A stretch of 64,000 bases of DNA, taken from the NCBI RefSeq assembly GCF_017368475.1, contig NZ_JAFNJE010000008.1, positions 62,001 to 126,000 on the forward strand, read 5' to 3'. Of the stretch, positions 53,492-64,000 are shown piece by piece; position 1 is the stretch's first letter; each line of letters opens with the position of its first letter. Both the position numbers and the translations under genes were made by a program. Under the pieces are notes generated by a model that was not told where the DNA came from, made no database searches, and saw only the letters and a program-made list of their open reading frames with translations. Source of the DNA: Alteromonas sp. 5E99-2 (lineage in GTDB: Bacteria; Pseudomonadota; Gammaproteobacteria; Enterobacterales; Alteromonadaceae).

Positions 53492-54880
53492 GTGGCACTC
53501 CCTCAGCACGATCTCGCCAAATCAAATATAAATAAAACCCTTGTTTCAATGACAATGCCAATGATTTTGGGGTTGATCATGCTGATGAGCTTTGGGTTGG
53601 TGGATACTTTTTTTGTCAGCCTATTAGGAACAGATGCACTTGCTGCAATTAGCTTTACTTTTCCTGTTACTTTTACGCTCATTAGTCTAAACATTGGATT
53701 GGGCATTGGAGCATCTGCAGTAATTGGTAAATTACGCGGGCAAAAGTTATATGAAAGCGCCAAGGACACTGCCACTGCATCTTTATTGCTATGCGTCATG
53801 TTCGTTGGGTTGTTGGCTATTCTAGGCGTACTGTTAATTGAACCTACCTTTATATTACTTGGAGCAGACGATACGCTGATGCCCCTTATTAAAGAGTTTA
53901 TGTGGGTTTGGTACCTTTCTGGCGTATTCTTATCTGTTCCCATGGTAGGAAACAGTGTGCTAAGAGCCTCAGGTGATATGAAAACACCCAGTATTATTAT
54001 GGCTGTAGGTGGGGGAATAAATGCATTGCTTGATCCTGTGTTTATTTTTGGATGGGGGCCTATCCCTGCCTTAGGTATTCAAGGTGCGGCTTGGGCAACA
54101 CTAATTGCCTGGCTGTGTTGTTCCATTTGGATATGTTATCTATTGGGAGTAAAGCGAAGGTTAATGCGTACTAAGCTTCCTTCCTTAAGTGAACTGAGAT
54201 TACATTCACTATCCGTTATGCGTATTGGACTTCCCGCTGCTGGGGCAAATATGCTAACGCCCATTGCTGGTGGTATCATGACTGCTGTAGTTGCCGCATA
54301 TGGGCCAGAATCTGTAGCTGCATGGGGAGTTGGAAATCGATTTGAATCAATTGCTAGTATTGTGGTTTTGGCATTATCTATGACGCTTCCTCCGTTTATT
54401 AGTCATAATGTTGGTGCTAACTGTTATGATAGAGTGAAGACGGCATATAGAAATACCTTACTCTTTATTGTAATTTGGCAACTCGCACTATTTGTCGTAA
54501 TTTGGTTTACGAGCCCTTTTATAGCGTTAATTTTTGCCAAAGAACAAGAAGTATCAAATATGATAGTTTTGTTTTTGTCTATTTTACCTTTAGGTTATGG
54601 TTTACAAGGTATTGTAATATTGACAAATTCATCGCTAAACGCAATGCACTTACCTATAGATGCACTTTGGTTAAGTATATTAAGACTGTTTGTTTTTTAT
54701 GTTCCTATTGCCTATGTAGGTAGTCTTCTATTTGGTATAAAAGGCTTATTTGTCGGATGCGTTATTGCTAATTTACTCATGGCAATTGTGTCTTTAATGT
54801 GGTTCAAACAATCACTCGAAAAATCAGTAAAAACAGCAGCAATAGAGGCAAATAAACCGTGTCAAAAGGCTTTAAATTAG
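53492..54880 (+). CDS. MATE-family efflux transporter
   Basis: 462 residues from the GTG at 53492 (GGA upstream); an in-frame TTG at 53471 is less likely. Twelve membrane segments with MATE features: [27 protein letters not shown] in TM1 and [25 protein letters not shown] in the middle. It exports drugs or metabolites with sodium or protons. It overlaps uvrB by 22 bases, so the two are one operon. E. coli DinF, an SOS-induced MATE protein, is an analog by context. Confidence 0.92.
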   Translation: MALPQHDLAKSNINKTLVSMTMPMILGLIMLMSFGLVDTFFVSLLGTDALAAISFTFPVTFTLISLNIGLGIGASAVIGKLRGQKLYESAKDTATASLLLCVMFVGLLAILGVLLIEPTFILLGADDTLMPLIKEFMWVWYLSGVFLSVPMVGNSVLRASGDMKTPSIIMAVGGGINALLDPVFIFGWGPIPALGIQGAAWATLIAWLCCSIWICYLLGVKRRLMRTKLPSLSELRLHSLSVMRIGLPAAGANMLTPIAGGIMTAVVAAYGPESVAAWGVGNRFESIASIVVLALSMTLPPFISHNVGANCYDRVKTAYRNTLLFIVIWQLALFVVIWFTSPFIALIFAKEQEVSNMIVLFLSILPLGYGLQGIVILTNSSLNAMHLPIDALWLSILRLFVFYVPIAYVGSLLFGIKGLFVGCVIANLLMAIVSLMWFKQSLEKSVKTAAIEANKPCQKALN

Positions 54881-56877
54881 CATCGAACTATAAACCTGCA
54901 GGTGACCAACCTAACGCAATTGCTTCTTTGATTGAAGGATTAGAAGACGGGATTGCCAATCAGATTTTACTGGGTGTTACCGGCTCAGGTAAAACCTTTA
55001 CTATGGCCAATGTCATAGAAAGTGTGCAACGTCCTACGTTAATCATGGCGCATAACAAAACCCTTGCTGCTCAGCTATACGGTGAGATGAAAGACTTTTT
55101 CCCTAACAACGCCGTTGAATATTTTGTTTCTTATTACGATTATTACCAACCTGAAGCGTATGTGCCGAGCTCTGATACCTTTATAGAAAAAGACGCTTCT
55201 ATCAATGATCATATAGAACAAATGCGCCTATCAGCCACTAAGGCATTGATGGAGCGTAAAGACGTTATTATTGTTGCTAGTGTGTCAGCAATTTATGGTT
55301 TGGGTGATCCTGAGTCCTATATGAAAATGTTATTGCATTTTCGCCAGGGCGATACCATGGATCAACGGGAAATTTTACGTAGACTTGCAGAACTGCAGTA
55401 CAAGCGAAACGATATTGCCTTTGAACGGGGCTCTTTTAGAGTACGTGGCGATGTTATTGATATTTTCCCAGCAGATTCTGAAAGGCAAGCGGTGAGGGTA
55501 GAGCTGTTTGATAGTGAGATAGAAAAAATTAGCCTGTTTGACCCACTTACTGGTGCTGTTGATAAAACCGTGGTTCGCACTACGGTGTTTCCCAAAACTC
55601 ACTATGTAACACCTAGAGACAAAATCCTCAGTGCTATTGACGATGTTAAAGTCGAATTGAGCGAGCGTAAAACCCATCTTAAAGATGTGGGTAAATTAGT
55701 TGAAGAACAACGTATTTCTCAGCGTACGCAATACGATATCGAAATGATGCTTGAGCTGGGTTATTGCTCAGGTATTGAAAACTACTCTCGTTATTTGTCG
55801 GGCAGAGCGCCTGGTGAACCACCTCCGACGTTATTAGATTACTTTCCAGCCGATGGCTTGTTATTTATCGACGAAAGTCATGTTACGGTTTCGCAAATTG
55901 GGGCTATGTACAAAGGTGACCGTTCCCGCAAAGAGACGCTGGTGGAATACGGCTTTAGATTACCTTCGGCGATGGATAACCGACCACTAAAATTTGATGA
56001 ATTTGAACATATTTCACCGCAAACCATTTATGTGTCTGCAACTCCTGGTGATTATGAATTAAACAAATCTGACGGCGAAGTGGTAGAGCAAGTAGTCCGC
56101 CCCACTGGGTTGCTAGACCCCATTATTGAAGTGCGGCCCGTCGCAACTCAAGTTGATGATGTACTGTCTGAAATAAATATTCGCGTTAAAAAAGATGAGC
56201 GGGTATTAATCACTACTCTCACTAAGCGAATGGCAGAAGACCTGAGCGATTATTTGAATGAACATCATGTAAAAGTTCGTTATTTACATTCAGATATCGA
56301 CACCGTAGAGCGTATGGAAATTATTCGTGACCTACGTTTAGGCAAATTTGATGTTCTTGTAGGTATTAACCTGCTGAGAGAAGGTTTGGATATGCCAGAA
56401 GTGTCATTGGTTGCCATCTTAGATGCTGATAAAGAAGGCTTTCTTAGAGCCGAAAAATCCTTGATTCAAACCATAGGACGTGCAGCGAGGCATTTGAATG
56501 GTCGAGCAATTCTGTACGCTGACAGAATTACTAAATCGATGAAAAAAGCCATGGACGAAACGGAGCGCCGTAGGGAAAAGCAAGCGCAATACAATAAAGA
56601 TCATAACCAAGTTCCGATGGCGTTGAACAAGCCTATTACTGATGTCATGGATATTGGTGATAGTTCAGCACACCCTGATTCTGGTAAAGTTAAATTACGT
56701 AAAGTTGCAGAAAAGAAAAAGTCGTTAGATGCAGCCTCTGCAACAGACCTCATGGCCAGAGTAGGAGAATTAGAAAAGCAAATGTTTGATTATGCAAAAG
56801 ATCTAGAGTTTGAAAAAGCGGCATCTTTGCGAGATGAAGTGGAAATATTAAGAAAGCAGATCCTTGCTTTGTCGTAA
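54859..56877 (+). CDS. uvrB: Excinuclease ABC subunit B
   Basis: 672 residues, the normal length. The damage-verifying helicase-like subunit of nucleotide excision repair. Walker [10 protein letters not shown] at about 39-47, the beta-hairpin region [16 protein letters not shown] (Walker B) near 337, helicase motif QTIGRAARH, and a C-terminal UVR domain that meets UvrC ([17 protein letters not shown]). GTG start with GAGG upstream, inside the end of the MATE gene. Confidence 0.97.
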   Translation: MSKGFKLASNYKPAGDQPNAIASLIEGLEDGIANQILLGVTGSGKTFTMANVIESVQRPTLIMAHNKTLAAQLYGEMKDFFPNNAVEYFVSYYDYYQPEAYVPSSDTFIEKDASINDHIEQMRLSATKALMERKDVIIVASVSAIYGLGDPESYMKMLLHFRQGDTMDQREILRRLAELQYKRNDIAFERGSFRVRGDVIDIFPADSERQAVRVELFDSEIEKISLFDPLTGAVDKTVVRTTVFPKTHYVTPRDKILSAIDDVKVELSERKTHLKDVGKLVEEQRISQRTQYDIEMMLELGYCSGIENYSRYLSGRAPGEPPPTLLDYFPADGLLFIDESHVTVSQIGAMYKGDRSRKETLVEYGFRLPSAMDNRPLKFDEFEHISPQTIYVSATPGDYELNKSDGEVVEQVVRPTGLLDPIIEVRPVATQVDDVLSEINIRVKKDERVLITTLTKRMAEDLSDYLNEHHVKVRYLHSDIDTVERMEIIRDLRLGKFDVLVGINLLREGLDMPEVSLVAILDADKEGFLRAEKSLIQTIGRAARHLNGRAILYADRITKSMKKAMDETERRREKQAQYNKDHNQVPMALNKPITDVMDIGDSSAHPDSGKVKLRKVAEKKKSLDAASATDLMARVGELEKQMFDYAKDLEFEKAASLRDEVEILRKQILALS

Positions 56878-57037
56878 GTGAAAAGATGTTTTTTTGAACG
56901 CTAAAGCATTAATAATAAACATTTTATGTTTTATCGGGAATAAATTTTTTACTTATTTACTAGGCTGCACTATATTTTGCTAATACGTATTTATTCGTAT
57001 ACCTATAAATAAAATTCATAATATTATTGGTGTTGTT

Positions 57038-57967
57038 ATGTTAAGTCGTTTGCAAGAATCGGATATTAAATTATTGCGTGTGTTTTTTGCTGTTGCTAGT
57101 TGTAACGGGTTTACTGCTGCTGAGCCTGTACTCAGAATGCAGCGGCCTAACATTAGTGCGGCAATAAAAAAGCTGGAAGAGCGACTTGATTTAGTTCTGT
57201 GTCATCGCGGTCGAGGCGGCTTTCAAATGACCAAAGAAGGGGAAGTGGTCTTTCAAGAAACTAAACGCGTCTTTAATGCATTTGATAACTTTGTCTTCAA
57301 TCTTAAAAGTCTTCACGACGACTACTCAGGTAATATCAATTTAGTTTTAATGGCCGGATTGCCTTTGTCTATACAGTTGGCGGTAAGCCGCGCAGCTAAA
57401 AGTACGATGAAAAAATTTGATGATATTCATATCAGTATACAAACAAGGTTGTACAGTGAAGTAGAACACGTCGCTTTATCAGGAGAATGCCACCTAGTTT
57501 TGGCAACATATGATATGGTCAAACCTGAGTCGGTTACGTTTCATTCAACGGGTCATAAATGTCGAGGCAGACTATATTGTGCACCCAATCATGAATTAGC
57601 GAAGTATCGAGATGTAGACAGCTTGCCTCAAGGCGTTTCAATTTCAGATTACCCTGCTATAAGGCTCTCTGGTTTATCCACTGCCAATTACGTTGAAAAT
57701 GATACTATATTGAACTTGAAAACGACTTCTGATTCATACGACGGTTTGATGTCGGCAATGATGACAGGTGAGTACATAGGGTTACTACCTGACTATATGG
57801 CAAAAGAACAAGGGGTGAGTTTAGGTCTAGTCCCAATCGCCAATGGCAATTTATACGAATTTGAACATGAATTATTCGTTATGAATGGAAAAAATACCCG
57901 TTTAAATCCAGTATTGCGTCATTGTATTAAAGAAATTTCTTATTTTGTCTGCGAAAGCCAGAATTAA
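57038..57967 (+). CDS. LysR-family transcriptional regulator
   Basis: 309 residues. N-terminal winged helix-turn-helix ([39 protein letters not shown]) and a type 2 periplasmic-binding-like effector domain from about residue 95. No target gene can be inferred: queC is convergent and overlaps it by four bases, and uvrB upstream is constitutive repair. The effector is unknown. Confidence 0.92.
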   Translation: MLSRLQESDIKLLRVFFAVASCNGFTAAEPVLRMQRPNISAAIKKLEERLDLVLCHRGRGGFQMTKEGEVVFQETKRVFNAFDNFVFNLKSLHDDYSGNINLVLMAGLPLSIQLAVSRAAKSTMKKFDDIHISIQTRLYSEVEHVALSGECHLVLATYDMVKPESVTFHSTGHKCRGRLYCAPNHELAKYRDVDSLPQGVSISDYPAIRLSGLSTANYVENDTILNLKTTSDSYDGLMSAMMTGEYIGLLPDYMAKEQGVSLGLVPIANGNLYEFEHELFVMNGKNTRLNPVLRHCIKEISYFVCESQN

Positions 57968-58626
57968 CTGGCTTCGTATTCAAGGGGATCCGTTTTACCA
58001 TTCACTTCAAATGCTTCTAGTCTTTCTTGGCAGGCGCCACATTGTCCACAGGCCAGTTCTCTACCATTGTAGCAAGTCCAAGTTTGGCTATAGTCTAAAC
58101 CCATGCGCAAACCATCTGCTAAGATCTCACCTTTGTCGTTAGATAAATAAGGCGTACAAATATCGACCGCATCGTAATTTGCTATTTGACTAACATCGTT
58201 CATTTTTTTGACAAATTCAGGGCGGCAATCTGGGTAAATGGCATGATCACCAGAATGTGCGCCGTAAAATACTTTATTGGCGCCAATACTAACGGCATGG
58301 CCTATAGCTAAAGATAGCAAAATCATATTTCGGTTTGGCACAACCGTAGATTGCATGCTTGGCTCTTCATAATGCCCTTCAGGGATGGGGATGTCAGAAG
58401 TTAGAGATGAACCCGCAAGTAGCTGATTTATAGATGTAATGTCTACAAGTGTATGCTCTATATTTAATGTGCGGCAGACATTTTCAGCGTATTTTAATTC
58501 TTTACTGTGACGTTGACCGTAATCAAAAGATAGCGCACAGGGTTTCAAACCTTTAGAAAGTGCATGGTGCAGAACGGTAAATGAATCCATTCCTCCGGAA
58601 TAGATAATGACAGCTTTATCACTCAT
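57964..58626 (-). CDS. queC: 7-cyano-7-deazaguanine synthase
   Basis: 220 residues from the ATG at 58626; an upstream in-frame extension to 58683 would add a non-family leader. The PP-loop SGGMDS is at residues 10-15. The C-terminal zinc cysteines are in [16 protein letters not shown]. It converts 7-carboxy-7-deazaguanine to preQ0 with ATP and ammonia in queuosine synthesis. It is divergent from queE, the preceding step. Confidence 0.96.
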   Translation of the reverse strand: MSDKAVIIYSGGMDSFTVLHHALSKGLKPCALSFDYGQRHSKELKYAENVCRTLNIEHTLVDITSINQLLAGSSLTSDIPIPEGHYEEPSMQSTVVPNRNMILLSLAIGHAVSIGANKVFYGAHSGDHAIYPDCRPEFVKKMNDVSQIANYDAVDICTPYLSNDKGEILADGLRMGLDYSQTWTCYNGRELACGQCGACQERLEAFEVNGKTDPLEYEAS

Positions 58627-58722
58627 ACTGGTACTCTTGATGGAATTTATGCGCATTTTACGAGATCCTTGGTAAAATCCCAAATTAAGTATAAAAGTTA
58701 AATGGTAAATTAAGCGAGCATC

Positions 58723-59388
58723 ATGTTACCAATCAATGAAATGTTTGAGACAATCCAAGGGGAAGGTGTGCACACAGGCGTACCTTCTATCTTTGTTCGG
58801 CTACAGGGTTGTCCTATTGGATGTGCGTGGTGCGATACTAAACACACATGGGATGTAACTGATAGTTTAGTCACAGATTCAACAACTGTGATCGCTAAAA
58901 CAGAGGATACACCAAGCTTTTTTCGAAGCTCTGTAAGTGAACTATTGTCCTTGTTTTCATCACAAGGTTACGCGGCTAAGCACGTTGTAATTACGGGGGG
59001 AGAGCCCTGCATGTATGATCTTGTTGAATTAACCACATCACTATATCAGGCTGGGTATTCGGCTCAGATTGAAACAAGTGGTACATTTGAAATTAAATGC
59101 CATGAAGATACTTGGGTGACTGTTTCACCTAAGGTGGGAATGAAAGGTGGCTACAAAGTACTCGCTAGCGCAATGAATAGAGCCAATGAAATTAAACATC
59201 CGGTGGCAAAGGAAAGTCATATTGCGGATTTAGACACCTTATTAGCACTGAGAGAACAGCCCATTAAACATATTTGTTTGCAGCCTATTAGTCAGCAAAA
59301 AAGAGCGACAGATCTTGCTGTCCGCACCTGTATACAAAGAAACTGGCGCCTATCTTTACAAACTCATAAATATCTCGGTATTGCGTAA
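58723..59388 (+). CDS. queE: 7-carboxy-7-deazaguanine synthase
   Basis: 221 residues. A radical SAM enzyme with the cluster cysteines Cys30, Cys34 and Cys37 (CPIGCAWCD), plus the GGEPC SAM-binding block. It makes 7-carboxy-7-deazaguanine, the substrate of QueC. No preQ1 riboswitch-like element is evident in the 96-base gap to queC. A solute-binding-like protein follows 14 bases later, perhaps co-transcribed. Confidence 0.95.
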   Translation: MLPINEMFETIQGEGVHTGVPSIFVRLQGCPIGCAWCDTKHTWDVTDSLVTDSTTVIAKTEDTPSFFRSSVSELLSLFSSQGYAAKHVVITGGEPCMYDLVELTTSLYQAGYSAQIETSGTFEIKCHEDTWVTVSPKVGMKGGYKVLASAMNRANEIKHPVAKESHIADLDTLLALREQPIKHICLQPISQQKRATDLAVRTCIQRNWRLSLQTHKYLGIA

Positions 59389-59402
59389 TTAAAGGTATCC
59401 AC

Positions 59403-60269
59403 ATGCGTTATTTCATTACATTTTGTATTTATTCGATTTTATTTATTTTTCCCAGTTTTACCTATTCTGCCGTGTGGACTATTCATTACCCTAAAGCGCT
59501 TACTGATGATGATAAACGAAATGAGTATCCTCTTGCAGTTCTTACTTTGGCCTTAGATAAAACTGGCGTACGGTACAAACTTATTCCTTCAGATAAAACG
59601 CTTAATCAAGGTAAAGCTGTCAGACAACTAAAAGAAAATCGCGATATAAATGTGTTCTGGGGAATGACCGACAAGGAAAGAGAAGACGGTTTACTCCCGA
59701 TACGTATACCTTATGACAAAGGCCTAATTGGCTGGCGTGTTTTACTCACTAGAGAAGAAGATGAACAAAATTTTGATCGACTAACCAGTTTGCGATCTTT
59801 GTTGCGATATACTGCAGTGCAAGGGAAAGACTGGCCAGATACCAAAATATTACAGTCCAACGGTTTTAATGTAAAAACTACTGATGGGTTTAATGGTGCT
59901 TATAAAGCGTTACGAAAAGGTGAAGGTGACTTTTTCCCTAGGTCAGTTATAGAAGTTACAGCAGAGTTGAAATCCTTGGGTAACGATTCAGCACTTCGCC
60001 TTGATGATAAACTAGTATTGCAGTATCCGGCGGCATCCTATTTTTTTGTTAATAAATCAAATTTAACACTAGCGAAACTCATTGATATTGGTTTGCGTAG
60101 AGCAATTGAGTCAGGAGAGTTTGATAACCTGTTTAACAATTACTTTGGCGGAGTTATTACTGATCTTGGCTTAGCTGAACGGCAGATTTTTAGACTATCT
60201 AACCCGATAATGCCAAAGGAGTCACCCATTAATAACGCGTCACTTTGGTTTGAAATTGAGCCTAAATAG
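59403..60269 (+). CDS. Periplasmic solute-binding-like protein
   Basis: 288 residues. A signal peptide (FITFCIYSILFIFPSFTYS) precedes a type 2 periplasmic-binding fold of the amino-acid type (SBP_bac_3-like), with the late block LIDIGLRRAIESGEFDNLFNNYFGG. No transporter genes are close, so it may be an orphan sensor or a binding protein; the ligand is unknown. It is followed by a strong terminator. Confidence 0.75.
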   Translation: MRYFITFCIYSILFIFPSFTYSAVWTIHYPKALTDDDKRNEYPLAVLTLALDKTGVRYKLIPSDKTLNQGKAVRQLKENRDINVFWGMTDKEREDGLLPIRIPYDKGLIGWRVLLTREEDEQNFDRLTSLRSLLRYTAVQGKDWPDTKILQSNGFNVKTTDGFNGAYKALRKGEGDFFPRSVIEVTAELKSLGNDSALRLDDKLVLQYPAASYFFVNKSNLTLAKLIDIGLRRAIESGEFDNLFNNYFGGVITDLGLAERQIFRLSNPIMPKESPINNASLWFEIEPK

Positions 60270-60285
60270 AGAATTTTGATAAATA

Positions 60286-60325
60286 AAAAGCCCTCAATAA
60301 CATATAGATTATTGAGGGTTTTTTT
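60286..60325. terminator. Bidirectional terminator between the binding protein and asnB
   Basis: CCCTCAATAA (60291-60300) and TTATTGAGGG (60309-60318) form a perfect 10-bp stem with an A-rich left flank and seven T residues on the right. It can end both convergent genes. Confidence 0.9.
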
Positions 60326-60347
60326 GTATTAGTGAGAAAACTAAATA

Positions 60348-62012
60348 CTAGCCTTTATGAACGTCTTTCATTGAACGACCTGAAGGATCAGCATTGTTTT
60401 TGAAACTCTCATCCCATTCTAATGCTTCGACTGTAGAGCAAGCGATAGATTTTCCACCTGGAACACAATTCGCTGCACTTTCTTGAGGGAAGTAACCTTC
60501 GAAGATAGTACGGTAGTAATAGCCCTCTTTGGTGTCAGGGGTATTCGTTGGGAAGCGGAATTCAGCAGTAGCAAGTTGCTGATCAGACACTTCCGCATCG
60601 ACGAAATCGCGAATTGAATCAATCCAAGAATAACCAACACCGTCACCAAATTGTTCTTTCTGACGCCATAAAACAGATTCTGGCAAGGTAGAACCATCGT
60701 CAAATGCTTTACGTAAAATCCATTTTTCCATACGACCATCAACACACATTTTGTCTTGTGGGTTTAAGCGCATAGCAACGTCGATAAAGTTTTTATCTAA
60801 GAATGGAACACGAGCTTCTACACCCCATGCAGAGGTTGCCTTGTTTGCTCTTGCGCAATCAAACATATGCAAGCGTTCTAGCTTACGTACGGTTTCTTCA
60901 TGAAGCTCTTTTGCATTTGGCGCTTTGTGGAAATACAAGTAACCACCAAAGATTTCATCAGAACCTTCACCAGACAGTACCATTTTAATGCCCATTGCTT
61001 TAATTTTGCGGGTCATTAAGTACATAGGCGTTGCTGCGCGAATCGTGGTGGTATCATAAGTTTCTAATTGATAAATCACATCGCGAATGGCATCAAGGCC
61101 TTCTTGAATGGTAAAGTGAATTTCGTGATGCACAGTACCAATCATTTCAGCAACATCGCGAGCTGCAATTAAATCTGGCGCACCTTCTAGGCCTACTGCA
61201 AACGAGTGTAACCTAGGCCACCAAGCATCTGAGTTGTCGTTGTCTTCTACGCGTTTAGCAACGTATTGTGCCGCGACCGCAGAGACTAATGACGAGTCTA
61301 ATCCACCAGAAAGTAATACCGCATAAGGTACATCTGACATGAGGTGAGATTTAACCGCTTTTTCAAATGCATCTTTCAGTTCGGCTAAATCGGTTGTGTT
61401 ATTTTCAACGGCTGAATAACTCATCCAGTCTCGTTGATAATACTTGGTTAATTCGCCTGTTTTACTCCAAAGAACATGCCCTGGAGGGAATTCACTGATT
61501 GTCTTACACACAGGCGCTAAGGCTTTCATTTCAGAGGCAACATAGAAGTTACCGTGTTCATCATAACCTGTGTAAAGAGGAATGATACCCATGTGATCTC
61601 GAGCGATTAAGTAGGCATCTTCGTCTTCGTCATATAATACGAAAGAAAACATACCCTCTAATTTGTCTACGAACTCGGCACCGAAGGTTTTATAAAGAGG
61701 TAAAATCACTTCACAATCTGAGCGAGTTTTAAAGTTGTAGTCTTTTGCTAATTCTTCTGCCAGTTGTACGTGATTATATATTTCACCGTTAACGGCAAGA
61801 ATTTGTTTGCCTGAATCGGAAATAAGCGGCTGAGCCCCTGTATCAACATCGACAATAGCAAGACGTTCGTGACATAAAATAGCATTATTATTATTCCAGA
61901 TACCCGACCAATCTGGGCCGCGGTGACGCAGCAGCTTACTTAATTCGAGGGCCTGAGTACGAAGCTCAGCCACATCGGTTTTGAGGTCAAGAATACCGAA
62001 AATACCACACAT
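60348..62012 (-). CDS. asnB: Asparagine synthase B, glutamine-hydrolysing
   Basis: 554 residues, the E. coli AsnB length. N-terminal Ntn glutaminase starting MCGIFGI, with Cys2 as nucleophile after Met removal. The synthetase half has LLSGGLDSSLVSA (PP-loop) near residue 235 and GEGSDEIFGGY. It makes asparagine from aspartate, ATP and glutamine. A symmetrical site lies about 95-110 bases upstream of the start. Confidence 0.97.
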   Translation of the reverse strand: MCGIFGILDLKTDVAELRTQALELSKLLRHRGPDWSGIWNNNNAILCHERLAIVDVDTGAQPLISDSGKQILAVNGEIYNHVQLAEELAKDYNFKTRSDCEVILPLYKTFGAEFVDKLEGMFSFVLYDEDEDAYLIARDHMGIIPLYTGYDEHGNFYVASEMKALAPVCKTISEFPPGHVLWSKTGELTKYYQRDWMSYSAVENNTTDLAELKDAFEKAVKSHLMSDVPYAVLLSGGLDSSLVSAVAAQYVAKRVEDNDNSDAWWPRLHSFAVGLEGAPDLIAARDVAEMIGTVHHEIHFTIQEGLDAIRDVIYQLETYDTTTIRAATPMYLMTRKIKAMGIKMVLSGEGSDEIFGGYLYFHKAPNAKELHEETVRKLERLHMFDCARANKATSAWGVEARVPFLDKNFIDVAMRLNPQDKMCVDGRMEKWILRKAFDDGSTLPESVLWRQKEQFGDGVGYSWIDSIRDFVDAEVSDQQLATAEFRFPTNTPDTKEGYYYRTIFEGYFPQESAANCVPGGKSIACSTVEALEWDESFKNNADPSGRSMKDVHKG

Positions 62013-62105
62013 AAATGCGTTCTCACTTGTTTACTAAATTGAATTGTTGGGTTTAATCTGTCGAGGTAAAAAACCAGAGGATTTGTTTATATACTTCTTT
62101 TTATT

Positions 62106-62124
62106 ATGGCACTGAGAGTGCCAT
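62106..62124. promoter_or_regulatory. Symmetrical site upstream of asnB
   Basis: ATGGCACT and AGTGCCAT are perfect 8-bp inverted halves around GAG. The TGGCAC half with GC 12-13 bases on loosely resembles a sigma-54 -24/-12 element on either strand. It may be an operator or promoter for asnB; low certainty. Confidence 0.3.
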
Positions 62125-62183
62125 TCTTACTGGAAATTGCAAGATAAAATTGAGCTTCTTAGCTAAATAAATACGAATAAAAT

Positions 62184-62206
62184 AAAACCGCTTGTGATAA
62201 GCGGTT
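62184..62206 (-). terminator. Terminator of the M28 peptidase gene
   Basis: ACCGCTT (62187-62193) and AAGCGGT (62199-62205) form the stem; on the minus strand TTTTATTTTATT follows. It sits 35 bases after the stop of the gene at 62240. Confidence 0.75.
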
Positions 62207-62239
62207 CTATTTTTGTTTAATTTACTATCAAACTAAGTG

Positions 62240-63889
62240 TTAATTTTTACGTTGAAACTCGCTTGTGCTTGACCAACTAGGGGACTCAGCGGCATTAGCG
62301 ACGTCTGTGCCAACGTCGAATAATAGTTGAGTGTCTTGAGCTATACCGGATAAGTCCCAACTATCTCGATATTGATCGCAAACTTGGTGATAACACCCCG
62401 TTACTATTACGTTCATTTTTTTGCGATAGGCAGCAGTTGCTTCATCAATGGGTTCGTTACCTCCACCGACGTACAGTGCGGGTACACCTTGTTTGGCAAA
62501 ACTAAAATGGTCAGAACGATAGTAGTAACCTGCTTCTGGGTGGTCTTCTTGAGTTAAATATCGACCTTGTTTTTTTGCTGCAACGGTTAAGTTCTCTTCT
62601 AAAGATGATTTACCCATACCAACCACACTGACATCTTTTGTTCTGCCTAGTACATTCATCGCATCCATATTGATGTTCGCGACTGTTTTGTCTAACGGAA
62701 TAATAGGGTTATCGGCATAGTATTTTGAGCCTAATAGCCCTTGCTCTTCTGCAGTTACAATTAAAAAGGTAACACTACGGGCTGGGCGTGGAGTTAGTTT
62801 GCCAAAGGCTTCTGCCATTACCAAAGCTGCTGCGCTACCTGTGGCGTTGTCATGAGCGCCATTGTATATTTGATCACCTTCAAGAGAAGTGTCCTTACCT
62901 AAATGGTCCCAATGTGCACTGTAAATCACATGCTCATCGGGTTTACTTGAGCCTGCCAATGTAGCGATAAAGTTGTGGCTTTTCGATTTAACAAATTTGT
63001 TCTCTAGGGTTACTGATGCGCTAATCGGCATTGCCTTATTATATGGCCCTAATGCTGCTTTGGCTTTTTCTTCGCTATAATCTAATTGTGCATCGGCAAA
63101 GACTTTAGTAGCGGCCTCTAGCGATAACCAACCTTCAATGGCAACGCGACTTGCACCTTTGTCAGGAGAGACTAAACCGTATTGAGGGCCGCTCCAACTG
63201 TTGGCCACAACTGACCAACCATAAGATGCTGGAGCTGTTTCATGGACAATTAGGGCCGCAGCAGCACCTTGACGACTAGCTTCTTCATATTTGTAGCTCC
63301 AGCGGCCGTAGTAGGTCATGGTTTTACCCTGAAACAAACCACTTTCTGGATTAGCATAGCCTGGGTCATTGACTAATATGACAACGGTTTTTCCTTTTAC
63401 ATCTAACCCTTCATAGTCATTCCAATTGTATTCTGGTGCGTTGACACCATAGCCAACAAATACAAGTTCAGATTGATCAATAGATATCGAGGATTGTTCA
63501 CGTTTAGAGCCTACGACCATGTTTTCTTTGTAATCAAAAACATTCTCACCTATGGTTAGAGATACCTTGGGATTGGCGGTAATTTCAATCAATTCAACTT
63601 CTTGGAGGAAGCTCTCTCCGTTCCCCGGTGTAAAACCGGCAGATGTGAATTCTTGTTCTAAGTAAGCAAGGGTTTTTCGTTCGCCTTCAGAGGTTGGCAA
63701 GCGGCCTTCGAATTCGTCAGAGGATAGCGTCTTTATTGGCGGAATCAATGAATCAGCAGTAATCGTGGCATAGATATCGTTAAAATTGGTGCTGGTACTG
63801 CTGTCGTTATCATGAGCGTTGTGTTTTTCTCCGCAGCCGCTAAAAATAACGCATGCAGCAAGTAACGCTGTGGGTTTAAAAAAATGCAT
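62240..63889 (-). CDS. M28-family zinc peptidase lipoprotein with PA domain
   Basis: 549 residues from the ATG at 63889, with GAGAG upstream; the frame continues to 63976 but the lipoprotein signal starts here (MHFFKPTALLAACVIFSGC, lipobox cysteine at 19). A PA-like insert spans about residues 130-270. The M28 zinc ligands are seen in HSAHWDHLG, NGAHDNATGSAA, TAEEQGLLGS, NMDAM and SDHFSF. It is an exported aminopeptidase- or carboxypeptidase-type enzyme, probably facing the periplasm or cell surface. Confidence 0.92.
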   Translation of the reverse strand: MHFFKPTALLAACVIFSGCGEKHNAHDNDSSTSTNFNDIYATITADSLIPPIKTLSSDEFEGRLPTSEGERKTLAYLEQEFTSAGFTPGNGESFLQEVELIEITANPKVSLTIGENVFDYKENMVVGSKREQSSISIDQSELVFVGYGVNAPEYNWNDYEGLDVKGKTVVILVNDPGYANPESGLFQGKTMTYYGRWSYKYEEASRQGAAAALIVHETAPASYGWSVVANSWSGPQYGLVSPDKGASRVAIEGWLSLEAATKVFADAQLDYSEEKAKAALGPYNKAMPISASVTLENKFVKSKSHNFIATLAGSSKPDEHVIYSAHWDHLGKDTSLEGDQIYNGAHDNATGSAAALVMAEAFGKLTPRPARSVTFLIVTAEEQGLLGSKYYADNPIIPLDKTVANINMDAMNVLGRTKDVSVVGMGKSSLEENLTVAAKKQGRYLTQEDHPEAGYYYRSDHFSFAKQGVPALYVGGGNEPIDEATAAYRKKMNVIVTGCYHQVCDQYRDSWDLSGIAQDTQLLFDVGTDVANAAESPSWSSTSEFQRKN

Positions 63890-64000
63890 ATTTTCTCTCT
63901 TATTGATACTTATTTTAATATAATGCTTAGCCAGTATAGAGAAATGAAAATGAGTGTCTATAACTATGCAAGACAAGTGGGATAGAGAGAAGTTAACGCA

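Noticed and set aside
58627-58722. preQ1 riboswitch between queC and queE
   Set aside because: The 96-base divergent gap shows no pseudoknot-type hairpin with an A-rich tail, and these genes are usually not riboswitch-controlled in related gammaproteobacteria.

Overview
The window looks like a chromosomal segment of a marine gammaproteobacterium of the Alteromonadales, probably Alteromonadaceae. This is inferred from gene content and synteny: the rsxABCDGE-nth operon, motY beside rnt and near grxD and gloA, prmB-aroC beside smrB, a GlyGly-CTERM-like sorting tail, and moderately AT-rich DNA with Shine-Dalgarno starts. No phage, transposase, integrase or CRISPR array is visible.

Layout. Bases 1-3669 hold the 5' part of a very large lipoprotein made of tandem ~385-residue repeats, cut by the window edge. 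It is followed by a secreted PQQ-type sugar dehydrogenase and a membrane GGDEF-EAL protein. Bases 8.2-23.5 kb are mostly housekeeping: a long-form acnB, a three-gene Hpt/pseudouridine synthase/panE-like operon, an M16 peptidase with gshA, an SLT-type lipoprotein, smrB, prmB-aroC-MFS, and arfB with a CPBP membrane protein.

Bases 23.75-36.97 kb are the accessory highlight. Two paralogous KAS III genes are divergently arranged. The right-hand one leads a tightly packed 14-gene operon that combines nonulosonic (pseudaminic-type) acid enzymes (PseG-, PseI-, SpsF/PseF- and PseH-like) with a small acyl-assembly set (KAS III, three SDR reductases, two acyl carrier proteins, a short AMP-forming ligase), a Rieske oxygenase and two tandem CxxC-containing methyltransferases. 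The simplest reading is a pathway to a CMP-activated nonulosonic acid carrying a custom-made acyl group that may be hydroxylated or methylated. The first steps (PseB, PseC) and the final glycosyltransferase are not in the window.

Bases 37-46 kb hold a sugar-porter MFS protein, a TolB-like protein, a DUF1624-like membrane protein, grxD, an iron-regulated bfd, a 2-Cys peroxiredoxin, rnt, motY, a periplasmic GDPD, a glycosyltransferase and gloA. Bases 46-52.4 kb are the rsx (rnf) electron-transport operon ending in an unusual nth that lacks the iron-sulfur cysteines. Two identical tRNA-Asn genes with a strong stringent-type promoter follow. Next is a 770-bp AT-rich region with a perfect SOS box, a possible 23-codon ORF, two strong palindromes and a promoter for a MATE-uvrB operon. 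The right end has a LysR regulator, queC/queE, a periplasmic binding protein, asnB and an M28 lipoprotein peptidase.
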